IMG/VR virus record: IMGVR_UViG_3300030109_003064 | Span: 1-34,397 of that record | Strand: one strand, 5' to 3' | DNA length: 34,397 bases | Source: a virus | Shown here: positions 1 to 6,331 of the stretch, one piece after another | Position numbering within the stretch: position 1 is the first letter of the stretch | Layout of the letters: each line of letters opens with the position of its first letter | Translations under genes and position numbers: made by a program | The notes under the pieces: generated by a model | Seen by the model: only the letters and a program-made list of their open reading frames with translations | The model's database searches: none | Told to the model about the DNA's origin: nothing

Positions 1-54
1 ACTGATGAGTCTGTGAGATTCAGACGAAACCTGATCGCAAGATCAGGTCTAGGT
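1..54 (+). ncRNA. Hammerhead ribozyme, type I, cut by window edge
   Basis: Seen directly: core CTGATGA at 2-8; stem II GTCTG (9-13) with CAGAC (21-25), closing a seven-base loop; GAAA at 26-29; stem III CCTGATC (30-36) with GATCAGG (41-47), capped by GCAA; then U48 and C49, giving a GUC cleavage site after base 49. Only base 1 of the upstream stem I strand is inside the window; it can pair with U50. All invariant core bases of the family are present. The predicted cut falls 31 bases before the start codon of the gene at 81, so the ribozyme lies in that gene's leader. The 5' product would end in the stem III hairpin. Confidence 0.9.
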
Positions 55-80
55 AAATTTTTTATATAGGAGAAAAAATT

Positions 81-638
81 ATGAGAAAAATTACTAAAGA
101 AAGTTCAGAAGCATTTGTGAATCTTGAATATTTTAAAAAATCAAACACCGAAATATCAGCACCAATTACACCAAATTGGGATGACTGGAAAGAGGGGGAT
201 GAATTTGTAGAATACGATGCTGTGTCTGCTTTTTATCTGCATGGAAATCTAATTGCTTTCATGGATGAAACTGGTCAAGTTGATCGGTACATTGAAACTT
301 TCAAAGCAAGTAGAACCATTGAAAGCAGAAAAGTGAAGATTGATCTATGCGGATGGCATACACCAACCACTAGAGAAAGAATCAATGGCATTCTTGATGC
401 ATTAGGTTATGACTTTAGGATTGCTCAGAGAAATCATGAGCAAGTCTTGGTTAGGCAAATGAATCCATTGCCACAAGCATTCCTTGATCATTTAAAACTA
501 CCGAATGCTGTTGAAGGTTCAAAAGAGAAAGTGTTGAAACTATCTGACGATAGTTTTGATCCTGAATTTGCTAAGAAAGTTTTTGAATCTAGCGAGTTCG
601 TTAGTGGCACTGATCTGAATGCAATAGCTGACTTTTAA
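81..638 (+). CDS. Conserved phage protein of unknown function
   Basis: A 185-residue soluble protein with no signal peptide or membrane segment. The start is the ATG at 81, preceded by AGGAG in the shared early leader TATATAGGAGA. Residues from about 50 (YLHGNLIAF) to about 120 (GWHTPTTRERINGIL, then an RIAQRN stretch) resemble small phage proteins with an HGN-A ... GW-T-TTRERLN pattern, whose function I do not know. This copy is longer than those, with an acidic C-terminal tail. It is the first gene after the hammerhead ribozyme at 1-54 and is followed by the large hairpin at 646-683. Function not assigned. Confidence 0.8.
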   Translation: MRKITKESSEAFVNLEYFKKSNTEISAPITPNWDDWKEGDEFVEYDAVSAFYLHGNLIAFMDETGQVDRYIETFKASRTIESRKVKIDLCGWHTPTTRERINGILDALGYDFRIAQRNHEQVLVRQMNPLPQAFLDHLKLPNAVEGSKEKVLKLSDDSFDPEFAKKVFESSEFVSGTDLNAIADF

Positions 639-645
639 ATAACCA

Positions 646-683
646 AAGGGGTTGAATATTGACCAGTCAATATTTGACCCCTT
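646..683 (+). other. Long RNA hairpin containing the 20-bp repeat
   Basis: AAGGGGT (646-652) pairs with ACCCCTT (677-683). Two U-G wobbles (653-654 with 675-676) then join this to the arms of the 20-bp repeat, AATATTGAC (655-663) and GTCAATATT (666-674), leaving only CA unpaired plus whatever melts around it. The result is an 18-bp stem eight bases after the stop codon at 638. It shares base 683 with the next hammerhead ribozyme. No U tract follows, so it looks less like an intrinsic terminator than a 3'-end stabilising hairpin; that role is inferred. Confidence 0.7.
655..674 (+). repeat. 20-bp near-palindrome, copy 1
   Basis: Exact AATATTGACCAGTCAATATT: 9-bp arms around CA. TTGACC follows in overlapping sequence (674-679) and sits 16 bases before TGTAAT (696-701), a possible promoter whose -35 box touches the repeat. 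This copy is also the upper stem of the 646-683 hairpin. Confidence 0.9.
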
Positions 684-734
684 GCTGTATAGGAATGTAA
701 TTCCTACTGATGATTGCAAAAGCATGAAACAGCA
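683..734 (+). ncRNA. Hammerhead ribozyme, type III
   Basis: Stem III: TGCTG (683-687) with CAGCA (730-734). U688 pairs with the last A of GAAA; A689 is the cleavage base (GUA), so the cut falls after 689. Stem I: TAGGAA (690-695) with TTCCTA (701-706), loop TGTAA. Core CTGATGA at 707-713. Stem II: TTGC (714-717) with GCAT (722-725) around AAAA, with a U-U pair where most hammerheads have G-C. GAAA at 726-729. All invariant core bases are present. It lies in the leader of the ATPase gene at 767 and directly abuts the 646-683 hairpin. After cleavage the downstream mRNA would begin with the stem I hairpin. Confidence 0.92.
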
Positions 735-766
735 CCAATCTAATTTACATAACATAGGAGAAAATT

Positions 767-1855
767 ATGAGTAAATTAAAAGCTAGTGAACTAGTCGAAG
801 TAATCTTACATAACTTAGAGAATGCATCGAGCAGTGTGCCTTTCATAAAAGGAAGTCCCGCTATCGGTAAATCTTCTCTAGTCTTTGAGATTGCTCAGAC
901 TATTGCTGACAAATCTAAACTGAAACTGTTAAGGGATCATAAGGATCGACCAATCTATAATGTGAAGCCAAAGAAAAATGAATTTGGTTTTGCTGATTTT
1001 AGGGTCGCCATGTATGAGCCAATTGACTTTTCAGGGTTGCCATATATCGATGATAAAACTGGCAGTCAGAAAAGAGCATTACTGGATAATCTGCCTACAG
1101 ATAAAAACAGTAAGGGTCTTTTGTTTTTAGATGAAGTAGCCCAAGCAACCCCCGCTTTGCAAAATACGATTCGCCAACTGACTTTTGAAGGTCGCATTGG
1201 CACTGATTATGTTTTGCCTACTGGTTGGAAAATTATCCTTGCGGGTAATCATTCAACCGATAGAGCGGGTGCACAAAGAATCTTGACTCACTTTCAATCT
1301 GCTTGTTTAACTTTGGAATTAGTTCCTGATACGAATGAGTGGCTAGAGTGGGGATATGGGAATGATATCAATGCTGACATACTGGCATTCTTAACTTTCC
1401 AACCTCAATTCTTACATCAATTTGATGCTAAGAAAGAGGGTGGATTTCCCGCACCAAGAATTTGGCATCAAGTAAGTGAAATGCTGACTGGTGATCTTAG
1501 ACGATCACTGATACAGCCAGTGTTGGAATCTTACTTGGGTGAAACAGTCGCTAGAGAATTTGAAACTTTTTGTGCATTCCAAAATGAATTGGAATCGCCA
1601 ACTAAAATTCTCAAGAGTCCAAAAACAGCAAAATTACCTGAAAGGACAGAACTGCAATATGCAAGTGTTGCATCTCTGATCAATGCGGTTGAAACTCCAA
1701 AGCAATTTGAAAATGCTCTGACTTATATAGAGCGTTTTGATGCTAAAGAGTATTCAGTTTTGTTTGTCAAAGCACTCACAACTAAAGAATCAAAATTCAA
1801 GGAAACTTCGGTTTTCATTGATTGGCACATTAAAAACCAAGACATCTTGGTTTAA
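767..1855 (+). CDS. MoxR-type AAA+ ATPase
   Basis: A 362-residue cytoplasmic AAA+ ATPase. Walker A is GSPAIGKSS at residues 29-37. Walker B is LLFLDE, ending at about 122-123. A sensor-1-like stretch, ILAGNHS, follows the arginine-containing segment RQLTFEGRIG. The layout and length match MoxR/RavA-type ATPases, which usually work with a von Willebrand A (VWA) partner; a HEXXH-VWA protein is encoded two genes downstream (3197-4621). ATG at 767 follows AGGAG in the shared early leader. The target of the module is unknown; remodelling of a host or phage complex, with the VWA protein as adaptor, is inferred from RavA-ViaA. Confidence 0.87.
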   Translation: MSKLKASELVEVILHNLENASSSVPFIKGSPAIGKSSLVFEIAQTIADKSKLKLLRDHKDRPIYNVKPKKNEFGFADFRVAMYEPIDFSGLPYIDDKTGSQKRALLDNLPTDKNSKGLLFLDEVAQATPALQNTIRQLTFEGRIGTDYVLPTGWKIILAGNHSTDRAGAQRILTHFQSACLTLELVPDTNEWLEWGYGNDINADILAFLTFQPQFLHQFDAKKEGGFPAPRIWHQVSEMLTGDLRRSLIQPVLESYLGETVAREFETFCAFQNELESPTKILKSPKTAKLPERTELQYASVASLINAVETPKQFENALTYIERFDAKEYSVLFVKALTTKESKFKETSVFIDWHIKNQDILV

Positions 1856-1876
1856 GTGGTCTGATCAAAACTTGAT

Positions 1877-1953
1877 ACACAATGGCACTACCTGATTTTT
1901 ATCAGGGGATAAGGGTCTTTTTTGATTCTCCTATACCTTATCCGCCATTGTGT
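1877..1953 (+). other. Three-way-junction RNA fold
   Basis: ACACAATGGC (1877-1886) pairs perfectly with GCCATTGTGT (1944-1953), enclosing two hairpins: CCTGAT/ATCAGG (1891-1896 with 1901-1906, loop TTTT) and GGATAAGG/CCTTATCC (1907-1914 with 1936-1943). The two inner stems and the closing stem abut with no spare bases except ACTA at 1887-1890, so a stacked junction is likely. It begins 22 bases after the ATPase stop and shares base 1953 with the following hammerhead. It matches no RNA class I can name. A T run (1918-1923) lies in the second hairpin loop, so it is not a simple terminator. Confidence 0.75.
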
Positions 1954-2006
1954 AATCCTCGTATGACATTAGTAGTCATGCCTGATGAGTTACTTCGAAA
2001 GGATTA
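1953..2006 (+). ncRNA. Hammerhead ribozyme, type III, with very short stem II
   Basis: Stem III: TAATCC (1953-1958) with GGATTA (2001-2006). U1959 pairs with A2000; C1960 is the cleavage base. Stem I: GTATGAC (1961-1967) with GTCATGC (1975-1981), one G-U pair, loop ATTAGTA. Core CTGATGA at 1982-1988; GAAA at 1997-2000. Stem II is the weak point: bases 1989-1996 (GTTACTTC) offer only the G-C closing pair. The exact core together with two independent perfect stems makes chance unlikely, but activity may be low. It is in the leader of the gene at 2045, directly after the three-way junction. Confidence 0.85.
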
Positions 2007-2044
2007 TGAATCAGTTAACTAACTTTTACTTATGGAGAATCAAT

Positions 2045-3034
2045 ATGAGTAAGAAAAATAATGACAAGAAAACTGCATTAGCAGAATCTTGTGTGAAAGT
2101 TCAGGTCACTATAAAAACTTATAGTGGGATAAAGGCTGATACCAGTGCTAGAAATGAATTGGCAGATATTAAAAATGCCAACTCGGATTTAGTAAAAGTA
2201 TCTAAGCATTTATTAGACCCTGAATATCTTAAACCCCCAATTCAGGTTGGCAAACAATTCAGGAATCAAGTTATCTATAAGAAAACTTTACCTTGGATTG
2301 ATGCTGACGATAAAGTTTTGGGTGGTGGCAAGTCATATGTCTCAGGAAACCGACAGGTGAAAAAAGGCGAATGGCGATTGCTACCCGCAACTGAATTGGA
2401 AGCGTTTGAGAAAGAAGTTAAGCGATATAAGAAAAACTTCGATGATGAGGTTGAAATTATATTGCGAGACTACTCAAAGAAAATCGAAGAAGCCAAGCAG
2501 AATCATGTTGGATTGGGTGATCTATTCAAAGAATATGAATACCCTCATCCTCATGATCTGCGAGATAGGTATATCTTCGATTATGAAATTGGAATCGTAA
2601 ACGAGTTCAATCACAAAGATATTAGAGTGGCAATATCTGAAGTCGCTAAATCTAATATCATTGCCAATCATAAAGAAGGCGAAGAAACTGTTAAGCAGAA
2701 TGCCGATAAGCATACTGCAAAACAACTTGTTTCTAGCATCGAAAGGTTGGCAAGCGGATTGGAAAAGTTTGATCCCAAAAACAAAACCAAGAATCCATTA
2801 AGGGATAGTAGCTATAACGAACTTAGAGATATGCTTGATTCAATAGATCAATATCTATTGGGTGATGATGATGATCTAAGATCAACTGTAGCTGACTTGA
2901 GAAAAGACATCATTGGTGCAAAATCTCAAGACAATCTCAAGAAGGATGACAAAGCTAGGAAATCCACAGCTAAGAAACTGAGACAGGCTGAAAAGAAGGT
3001 CAAAGTTTCTGACACTGCTAAAGGATTATTTTAG
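2045..3034 (+). CDS. Unknown protein of the MoxR-VWA module
   Basis: About 329 residues from ATG 2045, which follows TATGGAGA and begins MSKK like its neighbours. The in-frame ATG at 1985 lies inside the hammerhead core and is rejected as a start. The protein is charged and mostly helical. It has a lysine/glutamate-rich middle (residues about 115-160), an acidic patch (GDDDDL) and a basic C-terminus rich in lysine. No enzyme motif is visible. It lies between the MoxR-type ATPase and the HEXXH-VWA gene, each with its own leader, which suggests a third subunit of the same complex (inference). Similar proteins accompany phage MoxR-VWA pairs (possibly DUF3150-like; I could not check). Confidence 0.75.
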   Translation: MSKKNNDKKTALAESCVKVQVTIKTYSGIKADTSARNELADIKNANSDLVKVSKHLLDPEYLKPPIQVGKQFRNQVIYKKTLPWIDADDKVLGGGKSYVSGNRQVKKGEWRLLPATELEAFEKEVKRYKKNFDDEVEIILRDYSKKIEEAKQNHVGLGDLFKEYEYPHPHDLRDRYIFDYEIGIVNEFNHKDIRVAISEVAKSNIIANHKEGEETVKQNADKHTAKQLVSSIERLASGLEKFDPKNKTKNPLRDSSYNELRDMLDSIDQYLLGDDDDLRSTVADLRKDIIGAKSQDNLKKDDKARKSTAKKLRQAEKKVKVSDTAKGLF

Positions 3035-3035
3035 T

Positions 3036-3100
3036 TTGGTGGGGAGTCGCAAGACTCCCCAAAACCAACATCTCAGCTCCCTGAGAAATAAAAATATTTT
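3036..3100 (+). other. GNRA-capped hairpin, second hairpin and AAAATATTTT
   Basis: GGGGAGTC (3041-3048) pairs with GACTCCCC (3053-3060), capped by GCAA; outer TTGGT (3036-3040) can pair with ACCAA (3064-3068) across an AAA bulge. A second hairpin, CTCAG/CTGAG (3072-3085), runs into AAATA and AAAATATTTT (3091-3100). No U tract directly follows the first hairpin, so it is more likely an mRNA 3'-end stabiliser than an intrinsic terminator. The hairpin plus AAAATATTTT pattern recurs at 7459-7503 and 17192-17420. Confidence 0.6.
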
Positions 3101-3121
3101 CAGAAGGTTTAAATCAAAGCA

Positions 3122-3141
3122 AGTATTGACCAGTCAATATT
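3122..3141 (+). repeat. 20-bp near-palindrome, copy 2
   Basis: AGTATTGACCAGTCAATATT, one mismatch to the consensus, 55 bases before the start of the HEXXH-VWA gene, in the same orientation as copy 1. Confidence 0.88.
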
Positions 3142-3196
3142 TGTTTTGATGTAGGCATTCTGTCTGCAAAATTTGTTTATATATAGGAGATAAATT

Positions 3197-4621
3197 ATGG
3201 ATAAGCAAACAACTGCCAGTAAAGTGGCAGAACACAAAATCGTCAAAGCTAGAACCTCGATCATCCAAAAGGGTCATCTTGGTATGGCTTCGATGATTAC
3301 TCCTTTGATTCTGAAAGAAGTTTCAAAGGATGTATGTTCTACAATGGCAACCGATGGCACTCATATCTTTTGGTGTGAATCCTTTGTCAATGAATCGAGT
3401 CATGAAGAATTAGAATTTGTTCTAATGCATGAAGCGTTGCATTGCACTTGGGCACATCATCTCAGAAGAAATGATAGGAATCCTGAGTTATGGAATATCG
3501 CAACTGATTATGCAATCAATGGCGAGTTAAATAGATCAGGTTCAATATCCTATTGGAAGATGCCAAAGGATGCATTGTATGACAGCAAATATGATGGCAA
3601 AACTGCTGACGAAATCTACGCTATATTGCTTCAGGAAAAAGATCAGAAAGATCAAGAAAATGATCAGGCTGATAATTCTTCTGACGATGGCGATCAATCC
3701 GATGGATCATCCGATGGTGATTCTGATGGTGATTCTGATGATCAAGATCAAAGCAATGGCGGTGATAAAAAAGATGGTGATGATTTGGCGAATGCTAATG
3801 AAGGTAAACCATCTAACACTAGCCAAGCGGGTGGTGTTTGGGATGCAGTGAGCCAAGATGGAAAACCATTAACCAAGCAAGAAAATATTGATGCTCAAAG
3901 AGAATTGGCTAACAAAGTCCGATTGGCTGACAGCATGAGTCGATCTTGCGGTAGTGGTTATGACAATTCATTCAACCGAAGGGTGAATGAAATTGATGTG
4001 GAAACTGCCAACTATCTTGAGAAAATTCAGGATTGGTTGGTCAGCGTTTTCCCTGATCAAACATCTTGGAATCGACCACATAGAAACCATATATGGAAAG
4101 ACAAAACTTACAAGAAAGGAAACTATCTTCCGAGTAGGGTCAGTTCAGTTATGGGTGGCACTTTGGCAATCGGTGTTGATGTATCAGGATCAACTTCTTA
4201 TTACATGGATGGATTCATGTCTCAGATACAGGGGTTGGTTGAGCAATGCAACATTGAGAAGGTCAAAGTTTGTTGGTGTAGCACCATAGTTCATCATGAC
4301 GAAGAAGGGAATTATTGGGATGAAGTTGACATCTCTGCGGGTGAATCTTTATTAGATATCACTCCTAGAGGTGGCGGTGGAACTGAATTAACTCCTATCT
4401 TTGAATTGGTGAATAAATACACCGATGATGTTGCCGATCTACAGGGTCTAATTGTTTTTACTGATGGAGAATTTTACCCAGTAAAAACAAAACATGAGCC
4501 TGATATACCAGTCCTATGGGCGACAATCGACATGACATGGGGTGTGGATGAAAGCGAGTTTGGTGAAGCAATTCATCTTCCGCCACATTGTCTGCAATCT
4601 GATTTAGATTTAGCTAGTTAG
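3197..4621 (+). CDS. HEXXH metallopeptidase-like / VWA protein
   Basis: A 474-residue protein in three parts. Residues about 1-150 resemble the putative metallopeptidase domain of DUF2201 proteins, with HEALH at 78-82 and AHHLR just after. Residues about 150-205 are a low-complexity acidic linker of D/S/G repeats. Residues about 320-470 form a von Willebrand A domain, with the metal-site motif DVSGS at 328-332 and TDGE at 422-425. It is the expected partner of the MoxR-type ATPase at 767, as ViaA is for RavA. ATG follows TATATAGGAGA. Whether the HEXXH is catalytic cannot be told from sequence. Cytoplasmic: no signal peptide. Confidence 0.86.
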   Translation: MDKQTTASKVAEHKIVKARTSIIQKGHLGMASMITPLILKEVSKDVCSTMATDGTHIFWCESFVNESSHEELEFVLMHEALHCTWAHHLRRNDRNPELWNIATDYAINGELNRSGSISYWKMPKDALYDSKYDGKTADEIYAILLQEKDQKDQENDQADNSSDDGDQSDGSSDGDSDGDSDDQDQSNGGDKKDGDDLANANEGKPSNTSQAGGVWDAVSQDGKPLTKQENIDAQRELANKVRLADSMSRSCGSGYDNSFNRRVNEIDVETANYLEKIQDWLVSVFPDQTSWNRPHRNHIWKDKTYKKGNYLPSRVSSVMGGTLAIGVDVSGSTSYYMDGFMSQIQGLVEQCNIEKVKVCWCSTIVHHDEEGNYWDEVDISAGESLLDITPRGGGGTELTPIFELVNKYTDDVADLQGLIVFTDGEFYPVKTKHEPDIPVLWATIDMTWGVDESEFGEAIHLPPHCLQSDLDLAS

Positions 4622-4627
4622 GATTGG

Positions 4628-4684
4628 TGCAAAAAGGGGGGTTTTAAGGGTATGTCATACCCTTACTACCCCTCTAACTTTGCA
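4628..4684 (+). other. Nested stem-loop in the leader of the 4788 gene
   Basis: TGCAAA (4628-4633) pairs with TTTGCA (4679-4684), GGGG (4636-4639) with CCCC (4669-4672), and AAGGGTAT (4646-4653) with ATACCCTT (4657-4664) around GTC. The helices nest in one long arm starting just after the stop of the VWA gene. A weak hairpin, AATGG/CCATT (4695-4709), follows and runs into a T stretch; that part could be a weak terminator. No hammerhead core is present here. Confidence 0.55.
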
Positions 4685-4725
4685 TTAGACGAGCAATGGT
4701 GAAGCCATTTTTTGTGAGATTCGCC

Positions 4726-4751
4726 TTAATAGCATCATTTGGTGTTATTAA
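4726..4751 (+). other. Hairpin upstream of the 4788 gene
   Basis: TTAATA (4726-4731) pairs with TATTAA (4746-4751), and the stem continues through six more pairs, two of them G-U, towards a tight TT turn. It lies 36 bases before the start codon. TTCGCCTTAAT overlaps its left edge (4720-4730) and recurs at 6294 and 7284. Confidence 0.5.
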
Positions 4752-4787
4752 TGGGAATTATCCCGAACTCAAATATGGAGAATTAAT

Positions 4788-5078
4788 ATGAGTGAATTAA
4801 ATTACATCGAAGATGAAGTACAAGTAGTCTTTTTAGGTATAGACGAAATTTATGCATTAGAAGAATTGGTTGACGATCTTTTACATACCATAGGCGATGA
4901 CCTAGAAAATATGGATGAAAATGAAAGAGACGAGAGGGAATCTTTAAAGATTGCTAGTAGACAACTTTATCGGTCTAGGCATTACCGAGATCAATACGAT
5001 GCATCTTGTTTTGAAAGATTAAATTTTGAAGAACAAGAAGCGTTGGAAAAATTTCGCAAAAAGGAAAGAGATCATTGA
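4788..5078 (+). CDS. Small acidic protein, unknown
   Basis: 96 residues, strongly acidic in the first two thirds (EELVDDLLHTIGDDLENMDENERDE) and basic at the end. It looks helical; no motif is recognised. ATG at 4788 is preceded by TATGGAGA in the shared early leader. Its upstream region is long and structured (4628-4751), and hammerhead 5091-5151 begins 13 bases after its stop, so its mRNA is probably separated from the next gene by ribozyme cleavage. Confidence 0.7.
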   Translation: MSELNYIEDEVQVVFLGIDEIYALEELVDDLLHTIGDDLENMDENERDERESLKIASRQLYRSRHYRDQYDASCFERLNFEEQEALEKFRKKERDH

Positions 5079-5090
5079 TCTTTAATAAGA

Positions 5091-5151
5091 ACCAACTGAA
5101 GAGACTCAGTGAAAATCTGAGCGAAACCCAATCGAAAGATTGGGTCTTGGT
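5091..5151 (+). ncRNA. Hammerhead ribozyme, type I, complete
   Basis: Stem I: ACCAA (5091-5095) with TTGGT (5147-5151). Core CTGAAGA (5096-5102), with A at position 7, the one core position that varies freely in the family. Stem II: G5103 and CTCAG (5105-5109) with CTGAGC (5117-5122), leaving A5104 bulged; loop TGAAAAT resembles the loop TGAGATT of the copy at 1-54. GAAA at 5123-5126. Stem III: CCCAATC (5127-5133) with GATTGGG (5138-5144), capped by GAAA. U5145 and C5146 put the cut after 5146. The downstream product starts TTGGT followed by hairpin GTCAG/CTGAC (5152-5168). The leader belongs to the gene at 5201. Confidence 0.9.
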
Positions 5152-5200
5152 GTCAGTGTAATGCTGACTAAATTAACTTTCATTTATAGGAGATAAAATT

Positions 5201-5440
5201 ATGAGTGAAGAAAGAAAATTAATAGCAATAAGTAAACCTATTGAGGAAACACCTACATCTGTTTATAGGTGTGTGGTACATATCACTAAGCAATGTGAAG
5301 TTTTGTTTTATGCCAAAGATAAAGGTGATGCTATTGAACAGGTAGAAGCATTAACCGAGCAAGAATTAACTGACTATGGCGATTGTTTTAAACAACATAA
5401 GCCTAAAGTAGTTAAGTGTGAGGTAACTAATCATGAATGA
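5201..5440 (+). CDS. Small protein, unknown
   Basis: 79 residues, no membrane segment or recognised motif. The middle (YRCVVHITKQCEVLFYAKD) suggests a small beta-strand-rich domain. ATG at 5201 follows TATAGGAGA in the shared early leader, 55 bases after the predicted hammerhead cut. It overlaps the next gene by 8 bases, so the two are translated together. Confidence 0.65.
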   Translation: MSEERKLIAISKPIEETPTSVYRCVVHITKQCEVLFYAKDKGDAIEQVEALTEQELTDYGDCFKQHKPKVVKCEVTNHE

Positions 5441-6077
5441 GATAATCAATGATCTAAAGATCAAAGAAGAAAACATTCACAAGCTGAAAGGATTTCTTGA
5501 TGACAATAAGTTCTATGGAAAAACTACTGGCTTTGCTGAAAGTCTTTTCAAGCACTTTGAAAAGAGAGGTGAATTGTCTGACAAACAATGGCATTGGGTA
5601 TTGAAACTTGTTGATCAAGTTCAGAATCCAAAGCAAGAAAAACCTGAGAAAAAACTGCCTAATATAAATGGTGTTTATTCTCTGCTCAGACGAGCGGTAT
5701 CACCAAAGAATAAATCATTTCCTAAATTGTGGCTGAGACTTGATGATCAAGATATAAAAATATCCAAAGCATCAAACAAGTCTAAGCACAGAGGAAAACT
5801 ATTTCTCAGCAATGGGAAGTGGGGATATGAAAATATTTACTTTGGGCGTATCGACACCAATGGCGATCTTTACTTATCAAAAGATGGCAAAGAGGTTCAG
5901 GAAAAACTAATCGATCTATTAAATAGATTGGTTAGTGATCCTGAGAAAGTCGCAAGTGAATATGGAAAACTCACTGGCAACTGTTTTGCTTGTCATAAAC
6001 AACTGTCCGATGACCGATCTATTGAAGTAGGTTATGGGAAAGTTTGTGCTGATAAGTTTGGATTGCGTTGGGGATAA
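5433..6077 (+). CDS. Phage protein with C-terminal cysteine cluster (DUF6011-like)
   Basis: 214 residues. The C-terminus carries GNCFACHKQLSD followed by VGYGKVCADKFGLRWG, a pattern I associate with DUF6011-type phage proteins: C-x2-C near a second, more distant cysteine, probably zinc-binding. The N-terminal half includes LSDKQWHWVLKLV, a motif often seen with that tail in phage proteins. The middle has a strand-rich region around residues 100-150. The exact role is unknown; nucleic-acid binding is plausible from the zinc site but unproven. Its start overlaps the upstream gene by 8 bases with no strong ribosome site of its own, which points to coupled translation. Confidence 0.72.
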   Translation: MNEIINDLKIKEENIHKLKGFLDDNKFYGKTTGFAESLFKHFEKRGELSDKQWHWVLKLVDQVQNPKQEKPEKKLPNINGVYSLLRRAVSPKNKSFPKLWLRLDDQDIKISKASNKSKHRGKLFLSNGKWGYENIYFGRIDTNGDLYLSKDGKEVQEKLIDLLNRLVSDPEKVASEYGKLTGNCFACHKQLSDDRSIEVGYGKVCADKFGLRWG

Positions 6078-6082
6078 GTGAT

Positions 6083-6102
6083 GATATTGACTGGTCGTTT
6101 TA
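6083..6102 (-). repeat. 20-bp near-palindrome, copy 3 (degenerate)
   Basis: GATATTGACTGGTCGTTTTA: one good arm (ATATTGAC) and a decayed second arm, in the opposite orientation to the next copy, which starts at its last base. The pair sits directly after the stop at 6077. Confidence 0.7.
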
Positions 6103-6121
6103 ATTTTGACCAGTCAATATT
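6102..6121 (+). repeat. 20-bp near-palindrome, copy 4
   Basis: AATTTTGACCAGTCAATATT, one mismatch, head-to-head with copy 3 at a 19-base offset, i.e. about two helical turns. TTGATT follows at 6121-6126 and sits 16 bases before TATTTA, a weak possible promoter. Confidence 0.88.
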
Positions 6122-6142
6122 TGATTTCCTCTATGGTTTCCC

Positions 6143-6222
6143 TATTTACGTTTTGATAAACACTCATTTTGGGTGATGTCTAGGCATTACCCGACATGAG
6201 AAAATGCATTAGAACGTAAATA
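6143..6222 (+). other. Long structured RNA element in the leader of the 6332 gene
   Basis: TATTTACGTT (6143-6152) pairs perfectly with AACGTAAATA (6213-6222). Inside, GGGTGATG (6171-6178) pairs with CATTACCC (6185-6192) with one G-U, and CATTTT (6165-6170) can continue that helix with AAAATG (6201-6206) across an eight-base bulge (6193-6200). About 80 bases in all, like the 77-base fold at 1877-1953 in size and closing-stem length, but with different sequence. A further hairpin, GGCGA/TCGCC, lies at 6285-6299. No known riboswitch or ribozyme class recognised. Confidence 0.62.
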
Positions 6223-6331
6223 AGGAGTCCATTTTTCCTAGAATTAGTATGAAAATGCTAGTTTTGGGTGGATTTCTATTAATGGGCGATTCATTCGCCT
6301 TAATTTAATCTTACTATATAGGAGACAAATT

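Noticed and set aside
1985-2044. Upstream ATG extending the 2045 gene by 20 codons
   Set aside because: It lies inside the hammerhead core CTGATGA and has no ribosome site; ATG 2045 has GGAG and the conserved ATGAGT.
3041-3060. Intrinsic terminator after the 2045 gene
   Set aside because: The hairpin is strong but is followed by AAAACC, not a T run.
3122-3180. Degenerate hammerhead before the VWA gene (TTGATGT and a GTAGGC/GTCTGC hairpin)
   Set aside because: The required A9 and G12 core bases are absent and no stem III partner is found.
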